A DNA stretch of 64,000 bases, from positions 550,810-614,809 of the forward strand of contig VXAU01004724.1 of assembly GCA_013399695.1 (NCBI GenBank). Direction: 5' to 3'. The stretch is from Formicarius rufipectus. Its lineage: Eukaryota > Chordata > Aves > Passeriformes > Formicariidae. The first letter of the stretch is position 1. Every line of letters starts with the position of its first letter. Below are positions 26,787 to 40,252 of the stretch, one piece after another. Under the pieces are notes generated by a model. That model did no database searches and had not been told where the DNA came from. It worked only from the letters and a program-made list of their open reading frames with translations. Both the position numbers and the translations under genes were made by a program.

Positions 26787-27137
26787 AAAACTTTTTCCCA
26801 TCTCTCAGGCAGTTCAGATTAATTGTAATTTTGGTGTTTTAGTGATTCCAGAGACATACAGGAAAGGGGCTGGGAGGAACCACTATAAGTCAGCCACGAT
26901 GCCTGTGCTCCAAGTTCAGCTGCACTGAAACCTTCCTTGTGTCTAACACCCAGCAGTGATGGGAATGCCACCCTCTAAAGGTAACTTATTCCTTTGCTGT
27001 GCTGTTCAGTGCTTCATAAAATTCTGTCTTACCACATGAAACCAGTAATAAGTGGTAAGCAATGGTACTTGGTTTGGGAAAGAGGCAACATGTGTGACAA
27101 GGTCTGGACAAACAGAAAATTGTTTGACTTCAAATAG

Positions 27138-27140
<3 letters not shown>

Positions 27141-27171
<31 letters not shown>
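27141..27171. repeat. Poly-T, 31 bases
   Basis: This is the longest pure homopolymer in the window. If it were the tail of a minus-strand retroposed copy, a polyadenylation signal should appear just to its right in antisense, and I do not see one. A simple homopolymer expansion is the likelier reading. Confidence 0.9.
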
Positions 27172-27172
<1 letters not shown>

Positions 27173-30100
27173 GTGAACCATAAAATAAATATCTTCTTCA
27201 AGGTAAAAGCTTGCAAATCAGTCATGACTGTTGCTTAGTTAAAATACAGGTGGAGGTGAAGGAGGGATTGTCTAAAGGCTTGGTCACTAATGGAGGTTTT
27301 TTTCTCAGCTCATTGCGGAAACAGACCCTGTAAACTGGAGGGACTTGCTCTCTAGGAGTGTCTTTCCCTCTCCTTTGGCTACAGATGGCACATCAGTGAC
27401 TTGGCCTAAATGCCTGACTTACATGAAGCTGCATAAGATGAACTTCGGTTTCAGTGTATGCAAAAGAACTAATGTTGTCCATAATTTGTCATTGCTACAA
27501 GGAGCCCGCACGGTAGGTTTTGAATATCCATGGATGCACAGTGTTGCCTTCAATTTTAAGCTTAAAATAAAAATGTCATTATTTTGATCGCTGTTCTGAG
27601 CAAACAAGTGGTAGTGAAGTGCCACTGGCATATTTGTATTATTTCTGCTATGTATTTCAAGTATGTTGTTAACTGGAACAATCCTAAACTGACACTATCC
27701 CAGAGCAAAGCTGGGCTCTGTTCAGTTGAGGCGAGAGCCTTATCAGAGGGTATGGCACACTTCATATTTGCCTGAAGACACCACGCAGGAAGTACCTTAA
27801 GAGGAACCAAACTGAGAAGGAAACCATGAAAGTCATGTTGAAGGCAATAGTTTTGTGTTGCTTTGGATCAGTGAACTTCCTGATAGAGACAGATGTCTGT
27901 AAGTAACAAGAGGGGCTACCTCTAGCACAAAGAGCCAGAGACCACACTTAGCACTGTCAAACACTCATCAGCCTTTTAGTATTTTGAAGTGCAAGTCTGA
28001 TCATGCTCTATAGCTGTCTCAATGAACTCTTGAGCCTACAACCCTTTTATCTTGTATAACTTTTTGCCTTTCTGCGTTTGGCAATCTGATTTTATTAGGA
28101 TTTGTCAGTGAAGTCGAGTGTGCATCTGAATAGCCTGAGAAATTTAAGGTGCAAGTAATGGAGAATCATGTCCTGTTGCAACGAGAGGCATCTACCCTTA
28201 AATACAGAGTTTCTTCTGTCACATGTAATTACTTCTATCTTTCTGTCAGAAAACTTACATAACTTACCCTGGTACTGAAAAGACTAACCACTAAACTGGA
28301 TGTGTATTGCTCTGAGTCTACACAGAAGAAATGTTGCTACAAAATTACATTAGTATTGCTGGTTTATTTAGACATCTCCTGACAGAGTGAGAATGATACA
28401 TTTTTCACTAAGAAAAAAGAGATGTCCCAGCACTACCAGTGCTAGAGAAGTATCCACATATAGTAAAGAATTTCCCACATCAGGAACTGAAGATGCTTTG
28501 AACAAGTCACACTGACTCCAGCTTGTCAGCCTCATGCTCCAGGTGAAATCCCAGCTAACAATTTCTGTGACAAGTCTGTTGGTGCTTTTCAGCTTTGGAA
28601 AGCCTGTGGGGGGTGGAGGTACAGGCAAAGAGGGAAATACCTGAAAAATCAAAACAGGTACTGTTGACAACACAGATAAAGGAATGCATTTGTGGGTGTC
28701 CAGTGGTTCCATAAATTTATTTTTGGAAATATTTGTGGGATCAGTTGCATTCTTTATCCTCTTATATGTAATTAATATTCCCTAGTTGGTGGGAATACAC
28801 CAATATTTCAGGACTTTTCTTTTAAGATTTTAAAATGGAGCTGACAGCACATTGTGGACAACTTTGACCTCCTTTGAATGAGTTTTAAATTTCAGTAGCA
28901 TTCATCTAATTTTAACCAGTCTGACCAAGTTAAAATAAGTGTGGCACTGACCATAAAGGAATCTATTCATTACCAGCAAGAGGCAGCTACTTTCAGTACA
29001 GATGTTTATTGTGGAAAAGGCAATGATCAAAAGAAAATGTTGGTTAAAAAAGCAGAGACTTACAGTCCCTGCTGTCAGAAAATTTATTAGTTTCAAAGCA
29101 TCCTCAGTGGTACATGGAGAGGTGAATTATTAAACAGTAAGTAAATATTCCCTTTAACTTATACTCTATGTATAAAAAACTGAATAATACAGCTGCAGGA
29201 GTTTGTCTGCAGCTGTGCAGGTGACACAACCATTATTTTCTCAGCCCTTGTTCTCACCCCCTCACACACCTTCATTTCACCTGATGACTGGGAAAGGCAG
29301 ATTCTGCTTTACTTTAAAGTAGTTGGAAATGAGAAAAACAAAACCTTGCTGCTACTTAGCCTTCCTTGCTGGCAGGTCTCAACCTTCTTTACAGGAGCCA
29401 TCAACATAATTATCCGCATTTCACCAGTGTTGGGTCTGGAGCCCAGAGAACAGCAAGTAGCATCTAAGGACACACAGTGAGCTGGTAGGAAAAGCAGGAG
29501 GAACTCAAAGTCTTCACCTGCAAGTGGTGATGACACTGTGCATCCTCTCAGAAAGGGTTCATTTCTTTGCCAGGGTACTCCAGGGTATTCTCCAAATCTC
29601 ACCTGCCCATCAGCCCAACTTCTCCAGAGATTCAGGCTTCATTTCTCTCATGCTGGGTGCTTTGTTTGTTTTGCTGTCAGTATTACTCCCTAGCCACAGT
29701 GGCTTTATCCCTGCTTAGCATTCACCCCTCTGAGGTGTCTATTGACAGCAGCTATGCTTCCTGTCACCCCATTCTGGTGAATTAATCAAGCCAGTATCCC
29801 TCCATATATTACATTCTCCATTTTTCTAACAATCTTAATAGCCCTTCTCAATCTTGCATTCTGCTTTAAGGCAATTGTTTTTGATCCCAGGTGACGAAAT
29901 TATACTCCACCTGCCAGCATGCATGTATGTACATCCCTCTCCCTACAGGAAACAACTCACCTAATCCATCTTGGGTTTCCAGGGTCTTTGTGCTTTCTGT
30001 CATGTTGACAGCCTCTGTAAGAGGCTGCATGTCTTTATCTTGTCTTTTCTCTTCCATCCCAGACAGGACTTTAATAGTAGGCACCTAATGACAGCAAGTG

Positions 30101-31134
30101 TTCTTAGAACTCATATATGATTTTGCACTTTATATTGTGAAACTACTTCAGTTTATGATGCTCGGTTCTCAAATTCTGTCTGTAAAATATTCTGGATGTC
30201 CTGCCTGTACCTAGGACATGTCATCTGCAAGACAGATTACTACACTCCCACTTTTTGTGCAAAATAAACCACATGTCTTCCAAGGCAGTCCTTGAAGAAA
30301 TCAATTTCTTCCAGCTCAAGACATCTCACTATTTCTTTGCTCTCGCAGGGAAAACAGTGATTTTATCCACCATTAGGGAGTCATGGCTGTGTTCATGCTT
30401 ATGTGTGTGAGAGAGAGAGGGAAATGAGGCAGAATCTGGCATACTTGTTTTCAAACAGAAAATCATTTGGAACAAATGGACAAACATTCACAATAACACA
30501 GTAGAAAAATCTGAAGGCAACTGCCAGGACAAGTCAGAGCAAGGTACAAAAGTGATGCAGCTTCAATATAGGCTAAAGGCAGCAGTGCGTGGCAGTGCTG
30601 TCATTACCAGAGGACATTACACACAAAGTAAGAGAGGGAATGACAAGTGAGAAGGTTGGAAATAAACAATCCTTTCAGAAAATTAGCTTTTTCTTTCCCA
30701 GAGAACTACATCACAAGGGGAAATGTTACAGGAAGAGAAACATGGTGAAAAAGTTGAGGTTCCAGAAAAGGGAGGAACTTTTACGTACATGCTTATCATC
30801 AACTTTCCTCACTGCCTTCTGCATGGAGACCTTGGAAGAACAAAGGAAGTATTTCTTCAAATTAAGACGTCCTGAAATCAGGTTTTAGACCAACCTGATG
30901 AACTGAATTGCTACTGTCAGATTAATTTGGCTGTTGCTATCTAAAATTTAGGAAACTGGACTATGCTTATTGTCTAAGCAACAGAAAGTGAGAGAGTTCA
31001 TATGGAGATATGGAGAAACAGACATCGAAATCAGGTAAGGAAAATTTTTCATTGAAGTTCCTTGACTGTGGTGCTAGATGAAAAACATGTGCTTTTTATG
31101 AAATTAAAATGAAGCAAAATAAATCAGCCATATG

Positions 31135-31162
31135 CAAAACAAACAAACAAACAAACAAAAAA
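31135..31162. repeat. (CAAA)n microsatellite
   Basis: About six copies of CAAA with slight irregularity at both ends. Confidence 0.9.
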
Positions 31163-33339
31163 CAACCACAAGAAGATCAAATTCTTGCATCATATATTCC
31201 TAAGAATATTCTGTGTAAAGTTACTGAGCTACTAAGGGTTAAGTCAATTTTGATTCCTGGTAGAAAACTTTTTACTAAAGTTTTGGAGAGTTATCATGAG
31301 TACTACTGACCAATAACTTGGTTTCTGGACCATAAACATTATTAGAAATGATAAAGGGCAGTCATGCCTTACATATCCCACAGTTCTCAGAAGTGATGAT
31401 GAGCAAAAAAACATTACAGTCGGTTTGTATTGACCAAAAAATGACTATGAATCATTGCCATGAGTCAGTAGTCCTTACAAACACTAAATATTCCCCACAG
31501 AAATGACAATGATCAATTAGTAGATGCTTAAAAGTAGGGGAAAATAGAACAGGAAAGAAGAGAATATACAAGGATAATTTGATTCTTCACAGTGTAATAC
31601 TGTCACTCATGGTGCTACTATTGGAGCTACTAAATGTTGCAGGAAGCAGATAAGAAGGGCTCTGACAACATTAGCTCACACAAAATTATTCAGAAAAGAC
31701 TAATCTAAAGTTGATTATCAGGGTTTTTTTCTGCAGATCATAACTGTTTGTATTCATTTACAGATTAGTAACTCTAACGATGCAGAAGGGCACCATTCTG
31801 CTGATAGAACAACAGGCAATTCAGACATACACATGTATGTATGTATGACTATATTGTATATAATCAGTTAGGTGGTAAATTACCTGATGTCATTTAAGGA
31901 CAATAGCTGGTTCAAGAGTCATTGGATATGATACATAAATGTTTAGGCACTAAGAAACAAAGAATATTAAGAATTATTAGGAAAGGCAAAGAGAAAAATC
32001 AAATAATGTTAAATAAAGTATATTAATACTGTACATTATATACTTATTATTCATTTCATCTCACCTCAAAAGGATGTACTGGAACTAAGGCAGAGGGGAA
32101 CATGAAACTTATTGAACAGTTTTGTTACAAGGAGACTGAATAGACTGGGTGACAGATAATTCATAATAATAGACTAGATAATAAATGACAAAGATGGAAT
32201 ATGGCTGAGGTAGATATGAAGAATAGGATTTATTCCCTGTTCCTCACAATACAACAGCAGGTGGACTGATAATGAAATTATCAACCAGCAGTTTGAGAGC
32301 AGAGAGGAAAAAAATCTCTTCACACAAGGCCAGAGAATTAATTCTCACAGGATCCTGTGGAAGCTACAGAATAAATGTGCTTCCAAGTGTCAAGTAGGAG
32401 TCGCTGATTGTAGGGCTACTGACACCTCTGGCCTAGAAACATCCAGTGCAGGTCAGAAAATTCCTCAACGGGCAGTCCCCAAAAATTGCCAGTTTGTGCT
32501 GTAAGAAAAATCCCTACAGATTTGTCCCTTCTCTGAAACTCTTCTCAATCAGCAGTGGTTCTAGAGGCCACAAGAAAACTCCATTGGGGCACATAGGTAT
32601 TTGCAGTTTTACTGTGCCTGAATGACATTACATTATACAAATTTTTTAAATGTCTCCAATGTGTTTCCATAGATCAGGGTTGTCTCTTAAAGAGAGAGAA
32701 AGATAAAAGAAGATGCACAACTTTCCTGTTTCTGTTATTGGGCTGAGCTCTTTTCCTCACAAATAGTAGTTGCTGACATTTCTGGCTTTGTTACAGATAC
32801 CTCCAGTTTATCTGCAGAAATAATCCCTTCGTTCTGTCTACAAATGCATGAGTCTGCCCTTTCTTCCCCCGTTTATTAAAACAAATAAATGAACAAGCCC
32901 CACAATTAAATAAGGTCAGGATAATTCTGTAAAAAAAATCACATCCTAGGAGGAAATAAATTACTGTAACTTTATTGGCTTCAGTGATGTTATGGCAATT
33001 TGCAGCAGCTTAATATTGCTTCAGCACTATGATTCAAGTTATCAAGAATGTGAAATGCTGGAATATTGATTCAGAAAAGTCTATTTGAAATTATTTTTCT
33101 AAATTAATTTGCTCCCAGATTCATTAAACATAGGAGGGAAATATTTCTCGAATGCACACTAAGTGCAAAAATGTAGACTGGGGTCCAAACTCAGTAATTC
33201 ATTTTAGGTATTCTTGGGCATTTTTAGGCTCTCTTATGGGCCTGACCCTAATGATACGGAATGGTAGCAATTGCCTATTTAACACATGTCATCCATATGC
33301 ATATTTTTTAATGGAGTCCTAAATATTACCACTGTTATT

Positions 33340-33367
33340 TTGTTGTTGTTGTTGTTGTTTTGTTTTG
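33340..33367. repeat. (TTG)n microsatellite
   Basis: Seven or so copies of TTG pass into TTTTG units at the right end. Confidence 0.9.
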
Positions 33368-34680
33368 TAATCATAGTATTCCAGTAGCACTCATGTTCTC
33401 CAACAGAGCTATGGACATACCTTGCCTCAGTTTATAGACAACATAGGGAGAGTACATGGAAAATCTCCCTTCAGACTAAGCTTGCCCCAGTGACCTTTCT
33501 GCCCTGTCCATCGTATAATGGCTAATTTCCCCCAGGTACCTCAGTAAAAATGATTCTTGAGAGGGATCATGAAGGAAGAAATGACCTTCTGGTTCAGTTT
33601 GTATCAGCCAATCCACCCATAAAGTCAAGGTTGAGGAAGGCGCAAAGGGCTGTATTGAGATTGCTATAAATGTGTCATTTGTTCATTGTAACCCCTTCTC
33701 TCCAGTAATTGTGAGGTCTGGCAGCAATACTGACACTGTGATTTGCTCCTTTATCTCTTAAACTTAAATCTCTTAGCAGCAGCAACACTTGAGTTATGTG
33801 CACCACAGACAGTTTTGGATAAAGGAAGCACAAATGAAGTCACCTCTAGCACTGGTTGCAAGGCAGCAGAGGAAGGACACAATGTGGCCACACAGAGGAT
33901 AATAAGACATTTTAGTTTTAAGAGTGTTAATGATGATGGTGGTGACTTTAAGCTGCAAACAGTGGTTTGGGGCTCCTGTGGGCAGCTGCTTTGTGCAAGG
34001 AATAACTTGGGGCAGGGAGGTTTGTGTTACTCAAGGGCTGAGGCAAGAAAAACTCAGATGAGAGCCTGAGTTGGAAGTCAATAGTGGGATGCATAAAATA
34101 CCATAAAATAAATTACCCTAAAAGAAAACTGGGAAGCTCTCATGGAGCTGTAGTGCCAGGAAGAAGGCATGGCCCAGGATGAGGGAGGAGGACCTTATTA
34201 TTTTGGATGTGATTTAACTTCGCTCTCCCAGTTCTCCATTTATGAAGTGCAACTCATATTTTATTTCTAATGCTTGTCTCTGTTTTAAGTACCCAGCTGT
34301 AAATTTGCTGGGGGAAGGACAGCCTTTAGACGTGTATACCCATGTGTGGACACAGGGTTTTTAACAGAGTCAAATTTTCATCTGAGCCTCTAGAAAATAC
34401 TGTTAACCAAGCTTCAGTTCATCAATAAAGCATGATTGTAAAATTGTAGGCCTGAATGACATGAAAATTATAAGACTGTCAACAGTAAAAATAGATTAGA
34501 AAAACAGAGAATATCTTTGAGATAAATATGACGAAGACAGTGTTGCCTCCTCTTTACCTACATGTCCTTTTGACTCCCATCATGTCCTGTATAGAGATGT
34601 TTATATTCCAATTTTTTGAGAATCTAGATCATAAACATAAGCAGTCTGCATGTGCTAATATTATGGGAGCCTTGCTAGTC

Positions 34681-34697
34681 TTTTTTTTTTTTTTTTN
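34681..34697. repeat. Poly-T ending in a single N
   Basis: Sixteen T bases are followed by N at 34697. As at 12266, the N coincides with a homopolymer, so it is probably an assembly or polishing mark. The open frame that crosses it (34528-34929) should not be trusted. Confidence 0.9.
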
Positions 34698-35369
34698 ATT
34701 TGTGACTGGCACCAAAAGCAAGCCAGAGAGGGGGACAGTTTTTATCCACTCTGTGTATTTATCTTGTGTGTTTGGCAACATTTGGAAACAGACCAAAACC
34801 AATTTAAGTCAATACTCAGTTTTGTTTGTTCCCTTTATAGCCCATTTCTCCTCTTGGTTTGCGTGGGTATTTCCAACAGCAACAGAGAAGAGAAAATATT
34901 TCAAAGCAAAGCAAAATGTGGTTATATAACAGCAAACAAAGACAGGAGGTTTCAAGGGGTAAATCTGACTCCTGAAACTAATTTTAAGAACTTACCTTTA
35001 CACAGGCTGCTATGTATACTAATATAATTGCAGAAGTACAAATCCCCCCCACGCAAACCAATGCACAGAGTAAATACAATTACATCAGTGCTTATATCAG
35101 CATAGCTTGTTTTATCACAGAAAGAGGAAAAAGCTGTGATGGTACTAAACTGCCATGAACCTTATATGCATGATACTATTACTATTGCTTTTATCGATTT
35201 GCACCACTTGTACAGGTAGTCAGACTGGTACAACAAGTAGATGGAAAGCAACGTTGTCTTCCCCTCCCTCCTCTCCTTATTTTAAGGTTCTTTTTCCTCT
35301 GAGCTCTTTTAAATTATCATAAGGTAGTGGGGTGGTCAGCCCACCCACTGGAGGGAGGTGGGGTTCTGG

Positions 35370-35386
35370 TGATAAGCTGTTTATCA
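35370..35386. promoter_or_regulatory. Inverted pair of GATA-factor sites
   Basis: TGATAA (35370-35375), a five-base spacer and TTATCA (35381-35386) form a perfect inverted repeat of two WGATAA sites. GATA factors can bind such palindromes through both zinc fingers. The site is visible in sequence, but its use is inference. Confidence 0.3.
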
Positions 35387-35409
35387 GTGGTTTAGCCCAA
35401 AAGTGTGTT

Positions 35410-35450
35410 CTTGACTTCTTTGTTCTTTCTTCACTGCAGCAGGTGAGTAT
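35410..35450 (+). other. Splice-like site: acceptor directly abutting donor
   Basis: A pyrimidine-rich run (35410-35435) leads to CAGCAG and then directly to GTGAGT, so an acceptor AG (35441-35442) touches a strong donor GT (35443-35444). This is the form of a recursive (ratchet) splice site, known from long introns of Drosophila and of vertebrate neuronal genes. A three-base microexon between the two AGs is the alternative. No flanking exon is visible in the window, so chance occurrence is quite possible. Confidence 0.3.
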
Positions 35451-38400
35451 CACAGAGCTCTAGCAGCAGTCAATGCAACCCACACAGCATTATAATAGTT
35501 AGGGGGAAATTGTGGAAATTAAATAGAATATGTTGAGTTAAAAGCACTTTTCTAATTCATCTTTCGGAGGTGTGTATCTTCTTAACGGCTTGCCAGTAAC
35601 TATGGTAACAGGGGTTTTCCTCTCTTCCCCAGGGTTTTGCCTTTAACTGTGCTCAGTGTAATGCTGCTCCATGTCATTCTTTGAGCTCGTTGAGACAGCA
35701 TCACATATACTTCTATTGCAATACATTCATAGCCACCTACAGAGAATCAAAAGGCTGATTTTCTTCCTTGTGGCTGGCACAGTGTTAGATAACACAGTTA
35801 ACTGATGGTAACTGATAATTTATTCCACTCCAGTTTATTGCCCTATTTGCTCTTTCCTTCTTTTAACTATTGAGGATCTTAAACTTATCACAGGTTTTGA
35901 TGTCTCTTTTAAAAAAAATTGCAAAGTTGGAAAGCAATTGGCAACAAAATTAGTATTGTTAAATCAGTGTGAATTCAAACCATTTAACTTGCTCCTTAGC
36001 ATGACACAAGGAATACAAATTAGAAGGTGGAAAGAAAATTGAACTATTGAAACTGGAAATCATCAAAACAAAAGATCTTGGGTTTGAGACTGAGAAGAAC
36101 ATAGACTTCTTTTAATATGACAAGAAATAAAAAATAGAGGGCCAGAACATGGGTTTAATGAGCACATTTATTTTCTTTCCTGTTGAGCACTGGCAGCTCT
36201 ACAGAGCGTGAGTGTGAGGATGGTGGCAATGGAACCATGAAAGCTCCCGTCCCTTTTTCCATCACTGTGATCAGTGCTCAGCTCACTGGTCAGCAAGGGG
36301 AAGAGTACAGTAACTGCTGTGTCATGGACCACTCTCCTCCACGTCCTTCTCCCCCTAGAGAAGGGGACTATACAGACCAAATATCCCTGGGCTCTGCTGA
36401 GGAAGGGTTGTGCTGCTGTTAGCTGGGACCCTGTTCCTGAGAGAAAACACTGTAGCCTTTATCCCCACCCCGGGCACATCACTTCCTATATTTGAGAGTG
36501 AAAAGATGCCACAGTAGAGGATTTTTTTCTTCCTCTTCTTTCTTTGTTTTGAGCAATGTCATAGATGAAGGAGAGCAAAACGGCTGATTCCTCTGAGTGC
36601 TGCAATCATGCACAGCTGCATTTTATGTACAGTATCTCCCAGCCACGGTCACTTTGCTTAAGGCTTTAGGGCTGTTTCTCTACACTTGTCTCCTGGCAAA
36701 CACACACACAAACAGATTTCCCAGTTCCAACTTGAAAAGCAATTATTTTCTACTATCATTTTTGGCCTCAATTTTCTCCTTCTATCTTCCATCTAATTTT
36801 ACTTTGAATACTTTTCCACGGGGAAGCTGAATCAGATCAAATGAGCTCTGTATTTTGGTCTGAAGCTGATGAGTTCATTGTTACCCTGAGGCCTTACCAG
36901 GATTCCTAAGCTGATCAGAGACTGTGCTGTTGAAAGCAGCTGGCAGAGAAGGACAGAGGGAGGAAATGGAGATGGGGGCTTGGTGGCCAGAGCCAGTGCC
37001 ATGAGGACCAACATGATGCTGTACCCTAAAAGGGTCCAACTCACAGACTGTGTTGGGTTAATTCAGGGTGTCACTAACAGATCTTATACTTTATTGGCAG
37101 TTTAGTTTCTGTTTACTAATCTCTGAAGTAAAGGTGGGAGGACAAAAGAAACAGCTAACACTGAACTGTTCATTGCCAGGTAAGCAGTAGTAAGATATGT
37201 AAGTATTTTTGAGGTCAAATTCATTAAGTTGTCATATGAAAGTCCTGCCAGAGCACCTCTTTGGACCTCCCTGATTATCAATCTTCTTCAAAATCTTAAA
37301 AAGCTCTTGTGGGTGAACTTGCTGTGAATCATAGAATAATTTATGTGCTAGGACTCTTTGTTCATCCCAGGTTCTCCCATGTATCCCATCTGATTTTCCA
37401 TGATGCCATATAATCAATATGATCACACATACCAGGCAGCTCAGGTCCTCTTCACAAGGCTCTGAAGTCACACATCATAAAGCCACAGAACGTTCATGAA
37501 CAGTCTAAATCTTGATCCAACTCATAGGAAAAGGAATTAAGATGCTTCTTCAGCTTCAAAGAGCACCATGTCCTGGGAAGGTGAGGAGCAAGAGAGGTGT
37601 AGCCTAGGAGATTCTTCTGCTTTTCTGTTACTCTCTGTAAAACTAGAGACCATATGAAGCCTGATGTCTCAGCACCCAAAAATCTCTCTGTCGAGGCAGC
37701 AGTGTAGAACTCAGTAGAGGTTTGCACCCCACGCTTTTTCCTGCAGATTACACAGTTTCCATAAATACTCCTGCTTATGAAAGCTGTATTTCAGACTGTC
37801 ACACATCAGAGGGAATTTCAGAACCAGGCTAAGCAGGTGCAACTCTGCTGATAACTCCCATCTGCACCCTAATCTCCATTTGTGTAACCATATCACAGCA
37901 GAGTGCACTTGGGGAACACACGTCGTGATGCTGCTCAGAAGGGGCTCTGTGAAGGAGAAAACGTCTGTTCCATTGTTTGGTTGTACATGGCAGTCCATGG
38001 AGGAGCTTCTCTATATAATATTTTAAATGAGGAAATCAGTGAGAGGGCCCCTCTCTCAGTTTAATTTGGTTTTAATTCTTCACAAAGTGCCCACTAAGGA
38101 ATACTAATATCACAATGGAGAACAAATCACTCTGGTGTGTCACACAATGTCAAATCTTCTCTTTTGACCTGAGAGATAATTTCTCTAAACAATATCACCA
38201 TAGTCAAAAGGAATTATAATTAATTCATACAGAAAGAATACAATTAGCATTCTTAGAAAGGAACTGACTGCTCATGTACTTACTGTCTTATGAAAAGATT
38301 CTCCTTAGGAGTGATAGAAAGAAACTAAGAGGCCTGAAAATCTCTTTTTATTAGTCTCAAGTGCAGGGAGATCACATTTACCATTTTCCAGACAGCCTTT

Positions 38401-39840
38401 TGGAAGTTTAATATATGAAAAAGCTGTATATCAAATAAAAATACAGAGTTGACTATTACAGAAGTTGTGTCCTTCTGTATAAATAGGTGAAGAACAAGTA
38501 ATCCTCTCCATCTTCATGTCTATCTATGCAGTCAAGTTCAAATTGATTCTTAGACTGATTTATAGATACGATATCAAAAAAAGCTGGAAGGCTGTTGCAG
38601 GGACACATTTGTATCAACTACAATGTCATCAGCTGAGCCTGTATAATTTTTTCTCCAGCAATCATACTGCTTGTCTAGCAGAGGTAGTCCTGCCCACAGT
38701 CCTAGTGTACACTTATTTCTGCCCAGAAGGGTTTAATTGCTTGGGTGAAGACAGGATGGCAAGGACCAAACTGGGAATAATTCTAATAGGGAAAGGCAAT
38801 TATTCACAAGCCACCTCACTCTGATTTTGAAAGTCAACAGCAGTAACAAACTATAAAGCTTAAAGAATATGAAAAAAGGAAATTTTATTACCAAAGATTT
38901 CCATCAAGCTATTAGGACAACAGGATGGTGCAACTTCTGTGACCAAAATACACATATGTAAGTTGTCAAATTCCTCCAAATACTTTGGCTAAAACTACTG
39001 TGATTTTTTTTTATTTTTTTTTTATTTTCATGGGAAAGGTTGAAATACTTGTTTACACATCGATCCAGCATTTTGCAATGACATTTTATTTTGAAATTTA
39101 CCCTCACATAACATTCAAAAGGGTGAAAAAATGTAAGGCACAGAAACAAAACCGATTTGTCTGATTCAAAAGCAAATACCTTGTTGGACTTGGAATAAAA
39201 TAAACACTTTCTTCTTGAAGCACAAGAATTGAAAACTATTGGGTAAATAAAACCCCTACTTCCTCCACCAGTTCAGTTCATGAAAAGTCACATATTTTCA
39301 CAGATTGATTTGAGACATAATATATTAATCAGGTCTCAAAAGCTCAACTGACCTATTTGTTCCGTAATTCCTACACTGTAAAAGTTTGCTTTCTATCATG
39401 CTTTAGCACTGATTTTGATGAGTGAATGATGCAGTTCTGTAGGAATGTATCTGGAATTCTCTTGTCCACATGTTGTGAATAAAGGCTTAATATTCTCATA
39501 TTACTTCTCTATACAAACTGGCTGGGAGGGAGTAAAAAACCTGCCTCTGTGTCAGAGCTGGGAAGAAACCTATTGGTTTGTTGGCAATATTGCTTTAACT
39601 TTAATTTGTTTATTCTGGCACAGATCAGGTGGGATAAGTACAAGTGATATAGCATATATAAAACATGGCAAAGAACATCCCTGCAAGTTGTGGCCATTTA
39701 CCCCTGACAGAAGGCAAATATCCAGAGGTCCCAAGGTAAAAGCTTCCCCCCTCACCTCCCAGCTGAGGGAGAAAAGGGGGTAAAGAAAAAAACACACTGG
39801 ATGAAAAATGGCTTCTAATACTACTGAAGCAGTATGAATT

Positions 39841-39904
39841 TATACATATATATATACAAAGAAGAAAAGGAAGCTTAATATTACTATATGCACACACACA
39901 CACA
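39841..39904. repeat. Short (TA)n and (CA)n tracts
   Basis: A TA-rich tract (39841-39857) and a CA dinucleotide repeat of about seven units (39891-39904) are separated by 33 bases of A-rich unique sequence. Confidence 0.85.
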
Positions 39905-40136
39905 ATAAAGAACAAATAAACAAGGTCTACTTCCCAGAAAGAGACATGCAGCTCTCTCCAAGGAGATAGCAGGTCCATGACTGATGCCCTTCACCACCAG
40001 AAAAGGACTGACTCAAAACTTCCATCTATCCCCTCTTATACCTAAGCTGACATAAAATAGCATGGAACACTGCACTGGGATAGAGAAAACCATGGGATCT
40101 GTCTCCCAGGAAGGCCCAAAGTCAAACCACCACACA

Positions 40137-40252
40137 AGTGTTCAAGGCCAGGCTGGAGGGATCTCTGAGCAAGCTGGTCCCATGAAAAGTATCCAACATT
40201 AACAGGTCGGAACTGGATGATCTTTTAAGGTCCCTTCCAACCCCAACCATAT
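40137..40252 (+). mobile_element. CR1 LINE, short diverged 3' fragment
   Basis: The text 'ttcaaggccaggctggaggg' is followed by 'gagcaagctggtcc' and then 'ggatgatcttttaaggtccc' and 'ttccaaccccaaccat'. These correspond in order to the CR1 3' region. The fragment stops before the terminal 'attctatg' copies and is clearly diverged. A minus-strand open frame across it (40122-40373) is spurious. Confidence 0.85.

Larger units (their letters stand above)
14647..31134. other. Long unique stretch, no gene seen
   Basis: I see no exon, RNA gene, CR1 or other retroelement in this 16-kb stretch. It contains a poly-T at 14950-14965, a poly-A at 16268-16279 and another poly-T near 25058-25073. A homopolymer-rich patch with an N lies at 26676-26786, a 31-base poly-T at 27141-27171 and a short (GA)n at 30409-30420. 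The parts near 26270-26530 are very AT-rich. Open frames reach at most about 138 codons and overlap on opposite strands without recognisable domains. Slightly GC-richer text occurs at 19020-19330 but shows no structure I can name. Confidence 0.5.
31163..40136. other. Unique non-coding stretch, no gene seen
   Basis: The stretch is AT-rich and has no recognisable exon or transposon. It holds a short (ATGT)n at 31830-31848, a (TTG)n at 33340-33367, an interrupted poly-T with N at 34681-34697, a (TA)n at 39841-39857 and a (CA)n at 39891-39904. The 35330-35460 part contains an inverted pair of GATA sites and a splice-like site (listed separately). A somewhat GC-richer segment at 36180-36480 has open frames of about 75 codons but no recognisable product. 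Confidence 0.5.

Noticed and set aside
27141..27171. Poly-T as the tail of a minus-strand processed pseudogene
   Set aside because: No antisense polyadenylation signal and no recognisable transcript sequence lie to its right, and no target duplication was seen.
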